Positions 7,222-15,524 of a stretch of DNA of 43,591 bases are shown here, one piece after another (within the stretch, counting starts at the first letter, position 1; each line of letters opens with the position of its first letter). Below the pieces are notes generated by a model, which saw only the letters and a list, made by a program, of their open reading frames with translations, made no database searches and was not told where the DNA came from. Position numbers and translations under genes: made by a program. The stretch comes from JADCCX01 sp031431475. GTDB lineage: Bacteria; Pseudomonadota; Alphaproteobacteria; Rhizobiales; Beijerinckiaceae. The DNA lies in NCBI GenBank assembly GCA_031431475.1, contig JANPDL010000001.1, forward strand, positions 1-43,591. The letters are read 5' to 3'.

Positions 7222-8031
7222 ATGAATACAGACCAGCCTCTTCCGCCCGCCCGTTCCGAACCGGCTGTTTTCGCACCTACGGCATTGCTCGTGCTGATCG
7301 GCTTCATGCTGGGGTTGCACGCGTATCGCGCGTTCGTCCTAGGCCTGTTCGAGGATGCGGATATCCGTTTCCTGGACTGGCTGGCCTTTGTGCCTGCACG
7401 CTTTTCCATTGCGGTCGGTCTGGCAGATTTATCAACTGTTCAGACCCAGATCGCTGCGGCTGCCGACACCATCCGGCCCCTGAAGCAATATCTCTTCAGC
7501 ACCTTCGTGGCGGATGGTGAGACCAACCACTGGACGATCGTGACCTATGCTCTGCTGCACGCGAGCTGGGAGCATGTGGTCTTCAACTGTCTGTGGATGC
7601 TGACTTTCGGTGCGCCCGTGATGCAACGGCTGGGCGTTCTGCGTTTTTTTGCATTTTTTGCCGTCACTGCCGGGCTTGCCGCGAGTTTTCATGCGGTTCT
7701 CAATCCGTCCGATGTCTCTGTGCTGGTTGGGGCGTCGGGTGCTGTGTCCGGTCTGACTGCAGCCGCCCTGCGTTTTGCTGTGGGTCCACATGGTTTCGGG
7801 GCTGGCCCTGAGGCCCTTCACCTTCCAGCCGCGCCCTTGTCACAGGCTTTGCGTGATCGTCGCGTGCTGATTTTCATTGCGGTCTGGTTTGGCATCAATC
7901 TGCTGGCAGGTCTGGGTATTCCATTGGGAGGAACGGATGCCCGTATCGCCTGGGAAGCACATGTTGGCGGCTTTCTGGCGGGTTTATTGCTATTTTCCGC
8001 CTTTGATCCGATCCGCAATTTGCCTGGCTGA
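7222..8031 (+). CDS. Rhomboid family intramembrane serine protease
   Basis: A 269-residue polytopic membrane protein with about six hydrophobic segments. The catalytic serine Ser172 is in GASGAVSG and the catalytic His247 is in EAHVGGFLAG; the supporting HASWEHVVFN (113-122) is the usual HxxxHxxxN motif. Rhomboids cut transmembrane substrates within the bilayer. The ATG at 7222 is preferred over an upstream in-frame ATG at 7168, which would put the start inside the terminator's T-tract. The loop between the first two segments is long (about residues 43-105), which is usual for this alphaproteobacterial group. Substrate unknown. Confidence 0.9.
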   Translation: MNTDQPLPPARSEPAVFAPTALLVLIGFMLGLHAYRAFVLGLFEDADIRFLDWLAFVPARFSIAVGLADLSTVQTQIAAAADTIRPLKQYLFSTFVADGETNHWTIVTYALLHASWEHVVFNCLWMLTFGAPVMQRLGVLRFFAFFAVTAGLAASFHAVLNPSDVSVLVGASGAVSGLTAAALRFAVGPHGFGAGPEALHLPAAPLSQALRDRRVLIFIAVWFGINLLAGLGIPLGGTDARIAWEAHVGGFLAGLLLFSAFDPIRNLPG

Positions 8032-8141
8032 TCGATCAAACAGGCGCTTGCATTCAACTTTCGTCTTGGTCAGACTGTCGCAGCCAGCCGGGCGGTTGCC
8101 TGGCGTGACGCTTCAAGAAGAAATTCACGGAGGAAATTGCC

Positions 8142-8576
8142 ATGACCGTCTCGACAATCCTCGCCACCAAAGGACACGACGTCATCACGTCGCAACCCAA
8201 TCACTCGATGCATGAGGTTGCCAAAGTGCTGGCGGAGCGTCGGATTGGTGCTGTGATGGTGACCGGAGCCGATGGCTCCATCAAGGGTATCTTGTCCGAG
8301 CGTGATATCGTCCGCGCTGTCGCTCGCAGCGGGGCAGATGCTCTGAATGATCCTGTTTCCCAGCATATGACGACAAACGTCGTGACTTGCGAGGAAGGCG
8401 ATCTCATCCATGATGTGATGGAGCAGATGACCCATGGGCGCTTCCGCCATGTGCCTGTGGTGAAGGCCGGGAAGCTCGTCGGCATGATTTCCATCGGCGA
8501 TGTCGTGAAGAAGCGCATTGCCGAGACCGAAGCCGAGAGTCAGTCGCTGCGTGACTATATCCAGATGGCGAGCTGA
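8142..8576 (+). CDS. CBS domain pair protein
   Basis: A 144-residue protein that is essentially two CBS domains: the first around residues 5-65 (including GAVMVTGADGSIKGILSERDIVRAV), the second around 73-130 (including RHVPVVKAGKLVGMISIGDVVK). Such pairs bind adenosine ligands such as AMP, ATP or NAD and act as regulatory modules. No enzyme domain is attached. A textbook GGAGG lies eight bases before the ATG. The downstream hairpin separates it from the convergent L,D-transpeptidase gene. Partner protein unknown. Confidence 0.92.
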   Translation: MTVSTILATKGHDVITSQPNHSMHEVAKVLAERRIGAVMVTGADGSIKGILSERDIVRAVARSGADALNDPVSQHMTTNVVTCEEGDLIHDVMEQMTHGRFRHVPVVKAGKLVGMISIGDVVKKRIAETEAESQSLRDYIQMAS

Positions 8577-8600
8577 ACGCCGTATTCCGAGAAAAAGAAA

Positions 8601-8627
8601 CCCGCCTTCGTTTTTCACGAAGACGGG
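8601..8627. terminator. Bidirectional terminator between convergent genes
   Basis: CCCGCCTTCGT (8601-8611) pairs with ACGAAGACGGG (8617-8627) except for one C-A mismatch. A-rich sequence precedes it (AAAAAGAAA) and ATTTCT follows, so it can work in both directions. It sits between the stop codons of the CBS and L,D-transpeptidase genes. Confidence 0.75.
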
Positions 8628-8651
8628 ATTTCTGGGTGATTGTGAGCGGGA

Positions 8652-9251
8652 TCAGAGAACGACGACGCGGGTGCCGACCTTCACGCGGTTGTAGAGATCA
8701 ACCACGTCTTCGTTCAGCATCCTGATGCATCCGGATGATACGGCATGGCCGATGGATTCCGGCTCGTTCGAGCCGTGGATGCGGTAGATCGACGATCCCA
8801 GATACATGGCGCGGGCGCCCAGCGGGTTCTCTTCTCCGCCAGCCATGAAGCGTGGCAGATCGGGGCGGCGCTTCAGCATTTCAGCAGGCGGACGCCAGTC
8901 TGGCCATTCCTGCTTCATCGTGATGGTCTGGCCGCCCTTCCATTCAAAACCGGGTCGACCGACGCCGATGCCGTAGCGCAGTGCCTTGCCGTCTTCCAGG
9001 ACGAGATACAGCCTGCGCTCTGTGGTGTTCACGATGATCGTACCCGGTGCCTGCTGGCCAGTGAAGCTGATGATCTCGCGGGGGATGGCGATATGGGCCG
9101 GAGCGTCGCTCTTGCCATAGCTGCTGGAGGGCACAAAGGCAGATGAAATGAGATTGCTGCCCGACATATCGGCGTGGGCGGCTGTGGCGGAAAGCATCAC
9201 GCCAGCGGCAAAAGCGAATTTGGTGGCGATGAGGCGAAAATGGCTCGACAT
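8652..9251 (-). CDS. L,D-transpeptidase (YkuD domain)
   Basis: A 199-residue exported protein with a signal peptide over about residues 1-27. The YkuD catalytic core ends in YRIHGSNEP then SIGHAVSSGCIRM; Cys175 is the nucleophile and His159 belongs to the conserved IHG. These enzymes form 3-3 cross-links in peptidoglycan or attach proteins to it, in the periplasm. The start at 9251 has GGAGACAGGACC before it. The C-terminus ends VKVGTRVVVL directly after the catalytic domain, with no LysM or extra wall-binding domain. Confidence 0.92.
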   Translation of the reverse strand: MSSHFRLIATKFAFAAGVMLSATAAHADMSGSNLISSAFVPSSSYGKSDAPAHIAIPREIISFTGQQAPGTIIVNTTERRLYLVLEDGKALRYGIGVGRPGFEWKGGQTITMKQEWPDWRPPAEMLKRRPDLPRFMAGGEENPLGARAMYLGSSIYRIHGSNEPESIGHAVSSGCIRMLNEDVVDLYNRVKVGTRVVVL

Positions 9252-9340
9252 GGTCCTGTCTCCCGTTCGTGTTGTCCTGACATCAACTTGCGGATGTCTG
9301 GAAAGTTCTCGCGGGCAGCACCAATATTTTTGAGAACCGG

Positions 9341-10345
9341 TCACGTTTTCGAGATCGTCAGGGCTTTCTTGATGTCCAGGATGTCGTCCAGCACTTTCAC
9401 GGTCGCCGCTTCGCCCGCTGCGATGGCTTCCTCCGCCCGGTGAAACTCCGACAGGCCGATGCCGCCGATCTTGGGGCCGACCGTGACATCCGGTGGATCA
9501 CCCGCAAGCCTTGAGCGTGCGATCCGGTCCTGCGTGATATTGAAAGCATCGAGCATGACGCTCATGATACCGGGCCTCACATCCTTTTCATCCACAGCAC
9601 TGGTGCCAAAAGGGTGCCAGATGCGGTTCGATACCGTGGAGAACAATCCGCGCCGCGCTTCGTCCTGCTCGGGTGAAGGGGCCACGGGCAGGACATCTGC
9701 GTGACCATGCTCGTGGATGACACCGGAGCGGCCCAGAACGTCGGTATGCAGATTGACGGCGATGATCATTTCGGCACCCAGCGCGCGCGCCACGGCGACG
9801 GGGACCGGATTGCTGAGCGCACCATCCATCAGCCATCGACCCGCGACATTCACAGGCACGAAAATGCCGGGCAACGCATACGATGCGCGCATGGCGTCGG
9901 TAAGGGGGCCACGGGTCAGCCATATCTCGTGGCCTGTTTTGATCTCGGTGGCGATGGCCGCGAACTTGACCGGCAAATCTTCAATAAGTGCGCCTTTGAA
10001 ACGCTCTTCCAGTGCTTTGCGAAGCCGGTCGCCGGAGAGCAGGCCGGAACCCGCAATGCTCCAGTCCATCATGCCGAGCATGGAACGCTTGGTGAGACTG
10101 CGGGCATAGACTTCGAGTTCGGGCAGTTTTCCTGATGCCCAGCTTCCGCCAACAACAGCACCAATCGACGTGCCGACCACGATTTTGGGGCGAATGCCAG
10201 CTTCGTCCAGCTTTTTCAGAATGCCGATATGCGCCCAGCCGCGCGCAGAACCGCCGCCCAGCGCCAGACCGATAATCGGCTCGCGTGACGCACCGTTTTC
10301 CTTCTGCTGCGGCTCTCCCGAGCGCAGTCTTGGCATGAACATCAT
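9341..10345 (-). CDS. Patatin-like phospholipase family protein (RssA-type)
   Basis: A 334-residue protein of the RssA/NTE type. The oxyanion-hole motif GGGSARG spans 30-36, the nucleophile Ser60 lies in GTSIG, and Asp174 in DGA completes the dyad. Such enzymes hydrolyse acyl esters of phospholipids or lysophospholipids; the substrate here is not known. The first of three clustered ATG codons (10345) is taken as the start, with AGGGTG about seven bases upstream. hisI lies 73 bases upstream on the same strand. This neighbourhood is the one seen in rhizobia. The domain continues to about residue 300 with a conserved D(I/V)T-like C-terminal part. Confidence 0.9.
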   Translation of the reverse strand: MMFMPRLRSGEPQQKENGASREPIIGLALGGGSARGWAHIGILKKLDEAGIRPKIVVGTSIGAVVGGSWASGKLPELEVYARSLTKRSMLGMMDWSIAGSGLLSGDRLRKALEERFKGALIEDLPVKFAAIATEIKTGHEIWLTRGPLTDAMRASYALPGIFVPVNVAGRWLMDGALSNPVPVAVARALGAEMIIAVNLHTDVLGRSGVIHEHGHADVLPVAPSPEQDEARRGLFSTVSNRIWHPFGTSAVDEKDVRPGIMSVMLDAFNITQDRIARSRLAGDPPDVTVGPKIGGIGLSEFHRAEEAIAAGEAATVKVLDDILDIKKALTISKT

Positions 10346-10418
10346 GGATTGCACCCTGTGACGCCCGTATCGATGGGAAGAGAGTACGACAGGAGTGTGA
10401 CCAGAGGGATAATGACTG

Positions 10419-10844
10419 TTAACCGTGCTTTTTCGAGCTGTCTTGCTGCAAAACAGGCCCGGCAATTCCGGGTTCAACCACGCGGTAGAAGCAGCTTTTG
10501 CGACCTGTATGGCACGCCGATCCTGTCTGCTCGACCTTGAGCCAGACCGCGTCCTGATCGCAATCCACGCGCATTTCGACGATTTTTTGGATGTTTCCGC
10601 TGGTTTCACCCTTACGCCAAAGCTGATGGCGGGAGCGGGAATAATACCAGGCGTCTCCGCTGGCGATGCTGCGGGCCAGCGCTTCGGCATTCATGTGGGC
10701 CAACATCAGGAGTTCGCCATTACCAGCATCGGTCACGACGGCAGTGATTAGGCCATTTGAGCTGAACTTCGGAGTGAAGGTGCTACCTTCTTCCAGTTCA
10801 GGCTTGGTTCCGGGAGGTGCGAAGGGAGTGCTCGGGGTCCACAT
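10419..10844 (-). CDS. hisI: Phosphoribosyl-AMP cyclohydrolase
   Basis: A 141-residue enzyme for the third step of histidine biosynthesis, opening the purine ring of phosphoribosyl-AMP. The metal-binding sequence DCDQD (94-98) and the zinc Cys95, Cys111 and Cys118 are all present, as in the monofunctional HisI. No HisE (pyrophosphohydrolase) domain is fused, which is usual in alphaproteobacteria where hisE is separate. The ribosome site before 10844 is weak. The folE gene lies 55 bases upstream on the same strand. Confidence 0.95.
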   Translation of the reverse strand: MWTPSTPFAPPGTKPELEEGSTFTPKFSSNGLITAVVTDAGNGELLMLAHMNAEALARSIASGDAWYYSRSRHQLWRKGETSGNIQKIVEMRVDCDQDAVWLKVEQTGSACHTGRKSCFYRVVEPGIAGPVLQQDSSKKHG

Positions 10845-10899
10845 CGGGTGGTTGTGGCTTTATCATGTCGGCCGAGTCAAATCAGCCAGTGCCGTTTCA

Positions 10900-11538
10900 T
10901 CACCGCATCCTGCCGCTATGCACCATCATGAAGAACTTCGCCTGTTCAGCCGGATCATCCCGAAATACACCGGAGAACTGCGTGGTCACCGTCGAAGATC
11001 CATGCTTCTGAACGCCGCGCATCGACATGCACATATGCTCGGCCTCCACCAGCACTGCCACGCCGCGCGGGTTAAGTGCGTTGTTCATCGCATTGATGAT
11101 CTGTGCGGTCATCGTCTCCTGTGTCTGGAGGCGACGGCCGTAGACGTCTACCAGACGGGCAAGTTTCGACAGGCCCACAACGCCATCGGTCGGGTAATAC
11201 GCGATATGCGCTTTGCCGACGAACGGAACCATGTGGTGTTCGCAATGCGAGTAGAATGGAATGTCGCGAACGATAACCATGTCGTCATAGCCATCAACGT
11301 CCTTGAAAACCTTATTAAGGACCTCGTCAGGATTTTCGCCATAGCCTTTGAACAGCTCTTCATAAGCCTTCACGACACGCTTGGGCGTGTCGAGCAAGCC
11401 TTCTCGCTCAGGGTCATCTCCTGCCCAGCGAAGAAGTGTCCGCACGGCGTCCATTGCCTCATCTCGAGTGGGCTTTTCGACAGGCGCCTTGCTTGGCTGT
11501 GCAGAGCGGAGTGTCGAGGTCTTAACCAGATCATCCAT
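10900..11538 (-). CDS. folE: GTP cyclohydrolase I
   Basis: A 212-residue enzyme that converts GTP to 7,8-dihydroneopterin triphosphate, the first step of tetrahydrofolate synthesis. The zinc ligands are visible: Cys99 and His102 in SHCEHH, and Cys170 in EHMCMSMRG. The QTQETMT and STVTTQFSGVF sequences also match type I (FolE) enzymes rather than FolE2. The ATG at 11538 has GGAGG six to seven bases upstream. The gene is divergent from the NifU-like gene and upstream of hisI. Cytosolic homodecamer in known cases. Confidence 0.97.
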   Translation of the reverse strand: MDDLVKTSTLRSAQPSKAPVEKPTRDEAMDAVRTLLRWAGDDPEREGLLDTPKRVVKAYEELFKGYGENPDEVLNKVFKDVDGYDDMVIVRDIPFYSHCEHHMVPFVGKAHIAYYPTDGVVGLSKLARLVDVYGRRLQTQETMTAQIINAMNNALNPRGVAVLVEAEHMCMSMRGVQKHGSSTVTTQFSGVFRDDPAEQAKFFMMVHSGRMR

Positions 11539-11704
11539 CCGGGTGCCTCCTTGTATTTCAATTATTGATACGTCTTGCCACGTATGCCGGACCACTGGCG
11601 CGGCAGCCTGCCACAGTGTTCTTCCGTCGCTCCCCCAATGACCACACTCGCATATCGTGCTTTGAAAGCGTATATAGGGATGCATACCAAGGCAAACACG
11701 ACAT

Positions 11705-12160
11705 ATGCTTGATGACATCTACAACCGCCGGATCCTGGAACTCGCCGCTGATATTCCGCGGTTGGGTCGGCTTGCCGCGCCGATGGCGACAGCCGTGGCG
11801 CATTCGAAGCTGTGCGGATCAAAAGTCACCGTCGATCTCGTGATGGACAATGGCGTGGTCACGGATTTCGCCCATGATGTGAAGGCTTGCGCATTGGGTC
11901 AGGCATCGTCCTCGATCATGGCGCGGCATGTGATCGGTGCGAATGCGGATGAACTCCGGCAGGTGCGTGATGATGTGAGACGCATGCTCAAGGAGAATGG
12001 CACTCCGCCGGTTGGGCGCTGGGAAGAGACGAAGGTGCTGGAGCCGGTGCGCGATTTCAAGGCGCGGCATGCATCCACTCTTCTGACCTTCGATGCCGTG
12101 GTGGATGCCCTTGGCCAGATTGAGGCCAAGCAATCCTTGCCTCTCGCTCAGTCGGCGTAA
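11705..12160 (+). CDS. NifU/IscU-like iron-sulfur scaffold protein
   Basis: A 151-residue protein with the N-terminal NifU fold: Cys37 in KLCGSK and Cys62 in KACALGQASSSIM match two of the three cluster-ligating Cys of IscU/SufU. The third, normally in a KAR-x-K-C stretch, is replaced: the corresponding KARHASTLL has serine. It may thus be a specialised or non-cluster-building scaffold, although proteins at this position next to folE in rhizobia are annotated as Fe-S scaffolds. It is divergent from folE. Its last 13 bases overlap the convergent phosphatase gene. Confidence 0.82.
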   Translation: MLDDIYNRRILELAADIPRLGRLAAPMATAVAHSKLCGSKVTVDLVMDNGVVTDFAHDVKACALGQASSSIMARHVIGANADELRQVRDDVRRMLKENGTPPVGRWEETKVLEPVRDFKARHASTLLTFDAVVDALGQIEAKQSLPLAQSA

Positions 12161-12867
12161 CCCATGCCACGCCTGAACTCACTCCGCGCCGCAGAATAAT
12201 CCTTGCTGAACTGCTGGTCTGCTTTCAGACGCACCACGATGGCTTCCGCCGCACGTCGTCCCGCATTGATATCGGTCGGGAAGTGAACGCCGCACACCAG
12301 TCTGCCATTGGCAAACTCGTCGGCGCGGCTGCGAATTGCACCCGCTTTTTCCGGCAGCATCTCGGCCAGAAGTAAAGCCATGACATAGCCGCTTGTGGCA
12401 TGGCTCGATGGGTATGATGCAGTTTCAGGCTCCTTGACGCAGGGCATGATGCTGCGGTCCAGTTTGAAAGGGCGCTCGCGCCGCCAGATCGCCTTGGATT
12501 GGCCCATGATACCGCGCGCATCATCTACTGCATCGTCCAGGAGTTCTGTTGTCAGCGGAAATTGACTGCTGGAGAAACTGCCGCCGATGACACCGGAAAA
12601 AGCCTTGATGGACCGCTTTCGATCAGCCTGTGCCTGAGTGATGCTCGCCGAAGTCCGTGCAGTTTGCGCCGCGATGACGGCATCGAGATCAGCGCGCCCC
12701 GCTGGCGTGCCGGGCACGGGAGGATCTGGCACGAGATTGCGCAGATTTACCGCTCCGTTCGAGATATAGTTGCCGCCGCGTTCGCGGGCATGTCCTGCAA
12801 CCGGTATCATCAATAATGCCGCCAACGCGACATTGCTGAGGGTGACAAAGTATTTGAACCTGCTCAT
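12148..12867 (-). CDS. Class A-type acid phosphatase (PAP2 superfamily), exported
   Basis: A 239-residue exported protein with a signal peptide over about residues 1-26. The phosphatase signature is complete: KAIWRRERP (the K-x6-RP motif), SYPSSHATSGY (PSGH-like with S for G), and GRLVCGVHFPTD (GR-x5-H-x3-D). These residues form the phosphohistidine site of the non-specific acid phosphatases. It probably releases phosphate from small esters in the periplasm. The ATG at 12867 puts the signal peptide at the N-terminus. It is divergent from yidD with only 43 bases between, so promoters must overlap there. Confidence 0.88.
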   Translation of the reverse strand: MSRFKYFVTLSNVALAALLMIPVAGHARERGGNYISNGAVNLRNLVPDPPVPGTPAGRADLDAVIAAQTARTSASITQAQADRKRSIKAFSGVIGGSFSSSQFPLTTELLDDAVDDARGIMGQSKAIWRRERPFKLDRSIMPCVKEPETASYPSSHATSGYVMALLLAEMLPEKAGAIRSRADEFANGRLVCGVHFPTDINAGRRAAEAIVVRLKADQQFSKDYSAARSEFRRGMGYAD

Positions 12868-12910
12868 TGCTCTTGCTTTTCCCGGTACGGCCAATCACAT
12901 CGCTTTCACT

Positions 12911-13312
12911 ATGACCCGCCGCTACGACCCCATCAAGTCACTGGACTGGCGGCAGAAGCCTATTGCTACGCTGATGCGGATGCCCGTGCGGGGATATGGA
13001 TACACGTTTTCATCGCTCATCGGGCGCACCTGCCGCCATTGGCCCACGTGTTCGGAATACATGGATCAGGCGCTAGGGGCGCATGGCGCATGGGCAGGCG
13101 GTTGGATCGGGCTGGCAAGGCTGTGTCGGTGCAGGCCGGGCAGGGGTGGGACCAACGGCATTGATCCGGTGCCGCGGGAGTTGCCCGAAGTGGCAAGTTC
13201 ATTTACCCCGTGGCGTTATGGACGCTGGGCGTCGGTCGAGCCTGTTCCGACTGCACCTCATTTTACCTGTGACGCCCCTTCGCCGGAAAGGGATCATCCG
13301 TCACCTCGATAA
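12911..13312 (+). CDS. yidD: Membrane protein insertion efficiency factor
   Basis: A 133-residue protein with the YidD pattern: GYGYTFSSLIGRTCRHWPTCSEYMDQALGAHG-type core, described as CRHWPTCSxY followed by HG, then CRCRPGRGGTNGIDPVP. YidD helps insertion and folding of inner-membrane proteins together with YidC. It is longer than the roughly 85-residue E. coli protein, with a C-terminal tail after residue 90 rich in Pro, Ser and Arg. The ATG at 12911 has no strong ribosome site, but it directly precedes the conserved region. thrS follows 51 bases downstream. Confidence 0.92.
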   Translation: MTRRYDPIKSLDWRQKPIATLMRMPVRGYGYTFSSLIGRTCRHWPTCSEYMDQALGAHGAWAGGWIGLARLCRCRPGRGGTNGIDPVPRELPEVASSFTPWRYGRWASVEPVPTAPHFTCDAPSPERDHPSPR

Positions 13313-13363
13313 TCCCGGCAGGCTTACCCGCGTTGTCAGCGGGAGTGAGCGGAGGAACTGACG

Positions 13364-15340
13364 ATGATCAACCTGACATTTCCCGATGGTGCGGTGCGCC
13401 CCTATGAATCCGGTATCACCGGTGCTGCGATTGCAGGTGGTATTTCGCCCTCTCTGCTCAAGCGCACCGTCGCCATGGCACTGGACGGCGTGGTGCATGA
13501 TCTTTCTGATCCCATCACATCAGATACAAAGCTGGAGCTTTTGGCCCGCACCGATCCCCGCTGTCTGGAACTGATCCGCCATGATGCAGCCCATGTGCTG
13601 GCCGAAGCCGTACAGGAGCTTTTCCCTGGCACTCAGGTGACCATCGGCCCGGTGATAGAGAACGGCTTCTATTACGATTTCTACAAGGCCGAGCCGTTCA
13701 CGCCTGAGGACTTCCCCGCCATCGAAAAGAAGATGCGCGAGATCATCGGGCGGGATAAACCTTTCACCAAAGAGGTTTGGGGCCGCGACGAGGCGAAGGA
13801 TTTCTTTCGCGCCAAGGGCGAACTGTTCAAGGTAGAACTGGTGGATGCCATTCCACCTGGCGATGATCTCAAGATGTATGCACAGGGCGACTGGATCGAC
13901 CTGTGCCGCGGCCCGCATATGTCCTCCACGGGCAAGATCGGATCGGCCTTCAAATTGATGAAGGTGGCCGGTGCTTATTGGCGCGGTGATAGCAACAATC
14001 CGATGCTCAGCCGCATTTATGCCACGGCCTTCGCGACGCAGGAGGAACTGGACGCGCATCTCCATCAGATTGAGGAGGCCGAAAAGCGTGATCACCGCAA
14101 GGTGGGACGAGAGATGGACCTCTTCCACTTTCAGGAGGAGGGGCCTGGCGTTGTTTTCTGGCACGCAAAGGGCTGGACAATGTTCCAGCAGCTTATCGCC
14201 TATATGCGGCGGCGCTTGAAGGGGCAGTATCAGGAGGTTCAGGGACCGCAGCTGCTCGACAAATCCCTCTGGGAAACGTCAGGTCACTGGGGATGGTATT
14301 CGGACAACATGTTTGCGGTCAAATCCGCGACGGCTTTCATGAATCCGAAGGATGAGACAGCGGATCAGAAGGTTTTCGCTCTGAAGCCAATGAATTGTCC
14401 CGGCCATGTGCAGATATTCAAGCACGGCCTGAAGTCTTACCGCGATCTTCCTATCAGGCTTGCGGAATTTGGCGCGGTCCATCGCTACGAGCCATCTGGT
14501 GCGCTGCATGGTCTGATGCGGGTGCGCGGCTTCACGCAGGACGATGCGCATATCTTCTGTACGGACGATCAGCTCGAGGCCGAGTGCCTCAAGATCAATG
14601 ATCTGATGATGTCCGTCTATGAGCATTTCGGTTTTCACGAAGTGATGGTCAAGCTCGCCACGCGGCCCGAAAAGCGGGTCGGCACAGATGCGATGTGGGA
14701 TCATTCCGAAGAAATTCTGCGCCGCGTGCTGGTCAAGATGGAGGCGGAATCGGGCGGTCGCATCAAGACCGGCATCAACGAGGGCGAGGGGACATTCTAT
14801 GGACCCAAATTTGAGTACACGCTGAAGGATGCCATTGGTCGCGAATGGCAATGTGGCACAACGCAGGTCGACTTCAATCTGCCCGAGCGCTTTGGAGCGT
14901 TTTATATTGGCTCTGATGGCGAAAAGAAGCAGCCCGTAATGGTCCATCGGGCGATCTGCGGATCACTCGAGCGGTTTCTTGGTATCCTGATTGAATCGTA
15001 TGCCGGGCACTTCCCCCTGTGGATCGCGCCCGAGCAGATCGTGGTCTGCACGATCACGTCGGACGCGGATTCTTACGCGCACGAAGTAACGGAAGCCGCA
15101 CTGGCGCTTGATCTCAGGGCGCGGGCCGATCTCAGGAACGAGAAGATCAACTATAAGGTCCGCGAGCACAGCCTTGCCAAGACACCGGTGATCTTCGCAC
15201 TGGGCAAACGGGAAGCGGAGGAGCGGACGGTGTCCATCCGCAGACTTGGATCGCAGAATTCTGTGGTGATGCCGATGGATGAGGCGCTGAAGATGCTGAC
15301 AAAGGAAGCGTTGCCGCCGGATTTGGCGCGGCGAGGGTGA
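13364..15340 (+). CDS. thrS: Threonyl-tRNA synthetase
   Basis: A 658-residue class II aminoacyl-tRNA synthetase, full length. It has an N-terminal TGS domain (about 1-60), the editing domain with HDAAHVLAEAV and CRGPHMSSTG, the catalytic core and a C-terminal anticodon-binding domain (from about 560). Zinc ligands include Cys around residue 344 in MNCPGHVQIF. Motif 2 is in HRYEPSGALHGLMRVRGF and motif 3 in VHRAICGSLERFLGILIE. It charges tRNA-Thr and removes mischarged serine. The start has a GGAGG seven bases upstream. No T-box or other leader regulator was seen. Confidence 0.98.
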   Translation: MINLTFPDGAVRPYESGITGAAIAGGISPSLLKRTVAMALDGVVHDLSDPITSDTKLELLARTDPRCLELIRHDAAHVLAEAVQELFPGTQVTIGPVIENGFYYDFYKAEPFTPEDFPAIEKKMREIIGRDKPFTKEVWGRDEAKDFFRAKGELFKVELVDAIPPGDDLKMYAQGDWIDLCRGPHMSSTGKIGSAFKLMKVAGAYWRGDSNNPMLSRIYATAFATQEELDAHLHQIEEAEKRDHRKVGREMDLFHFQEEGPGVVFWHAKGWTMFQQLIAYMRRRLKGQYQEVQGPQLLDKSLWETSGHWGWYSDNMFAVKSATAFMNPKDETADQKVFALKPMNCPGHVQIFKHGLKSYRDLPIRLAEFGAVHRYEPSGALHGLMRVRGFTQDDAHIFCTDDQLEAECLKINDLMMSVYEHFGFHEVMVKLATRPEKRVGTDAMWDHSEEILRRVLVKMEAESGGRIKTGINEGEGTFYGPKFEYTLKDAIGREWQCGTTQVDFNLPERFGAFYIGSDGEKKQPVMVHRAICGSLERFLGILIESYAGHFPLWIAPEQIVVCTITSDADSYAHEVTEAALALDLRARADLRNEKINYKVREHSLAKTPVIFALGKREAEERTVSIRRLGSQNSVVMPMDEALKMLTKEALPPDLARRG

Positions 15341-15370
15341 TGGAAGAGAAATGGTGTCGCATTGTTATAA

Positions 15371-15427
15371 CATTGCAATTATAGCAATGGTATTTCAATT
15401 GCAGGCTACATTATTGCATGCATGCAA
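15371..15427. promoter_or_regulatory. AT-rich palindromic region with TTGCA repeats
   Basis: An AT-rich island between thrS and the lectin-like gene. CATTGC (15371-15376) pairs with GCAATG (15384-15389), and TTGCATGCATGCAA (15414-15427) is a perfect 14-base palindrome. TTGCA or TGCAA occurs at 15373, 15399, 15414, 15423 and again at 15491. The spacing and symmetry suggest operator sites for a dimeric regulator of the downstream gene; the protein is unknown. Confidence 0.4.
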
Positions 15428-15524
15428 GACAAAGCTTGCGCTCTTGGGGCCTCCTCATCTCTTGCGGAAATGATAGCTTGCTTTTGCGCCTTGCAAGAAA
15501 AGGCCATCAAGGGAGCATTGTTTC

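Noticed and set aside
10666..11568. Plus-strand open frame of 300 codons
   Set aside because: It runs antisense across hisI and folE, both with clear catalytic residues.
14279..14947. Minus-strand open frame of 222 codons
   Set aside because: It lies antisense within the catalytic core of thrS.
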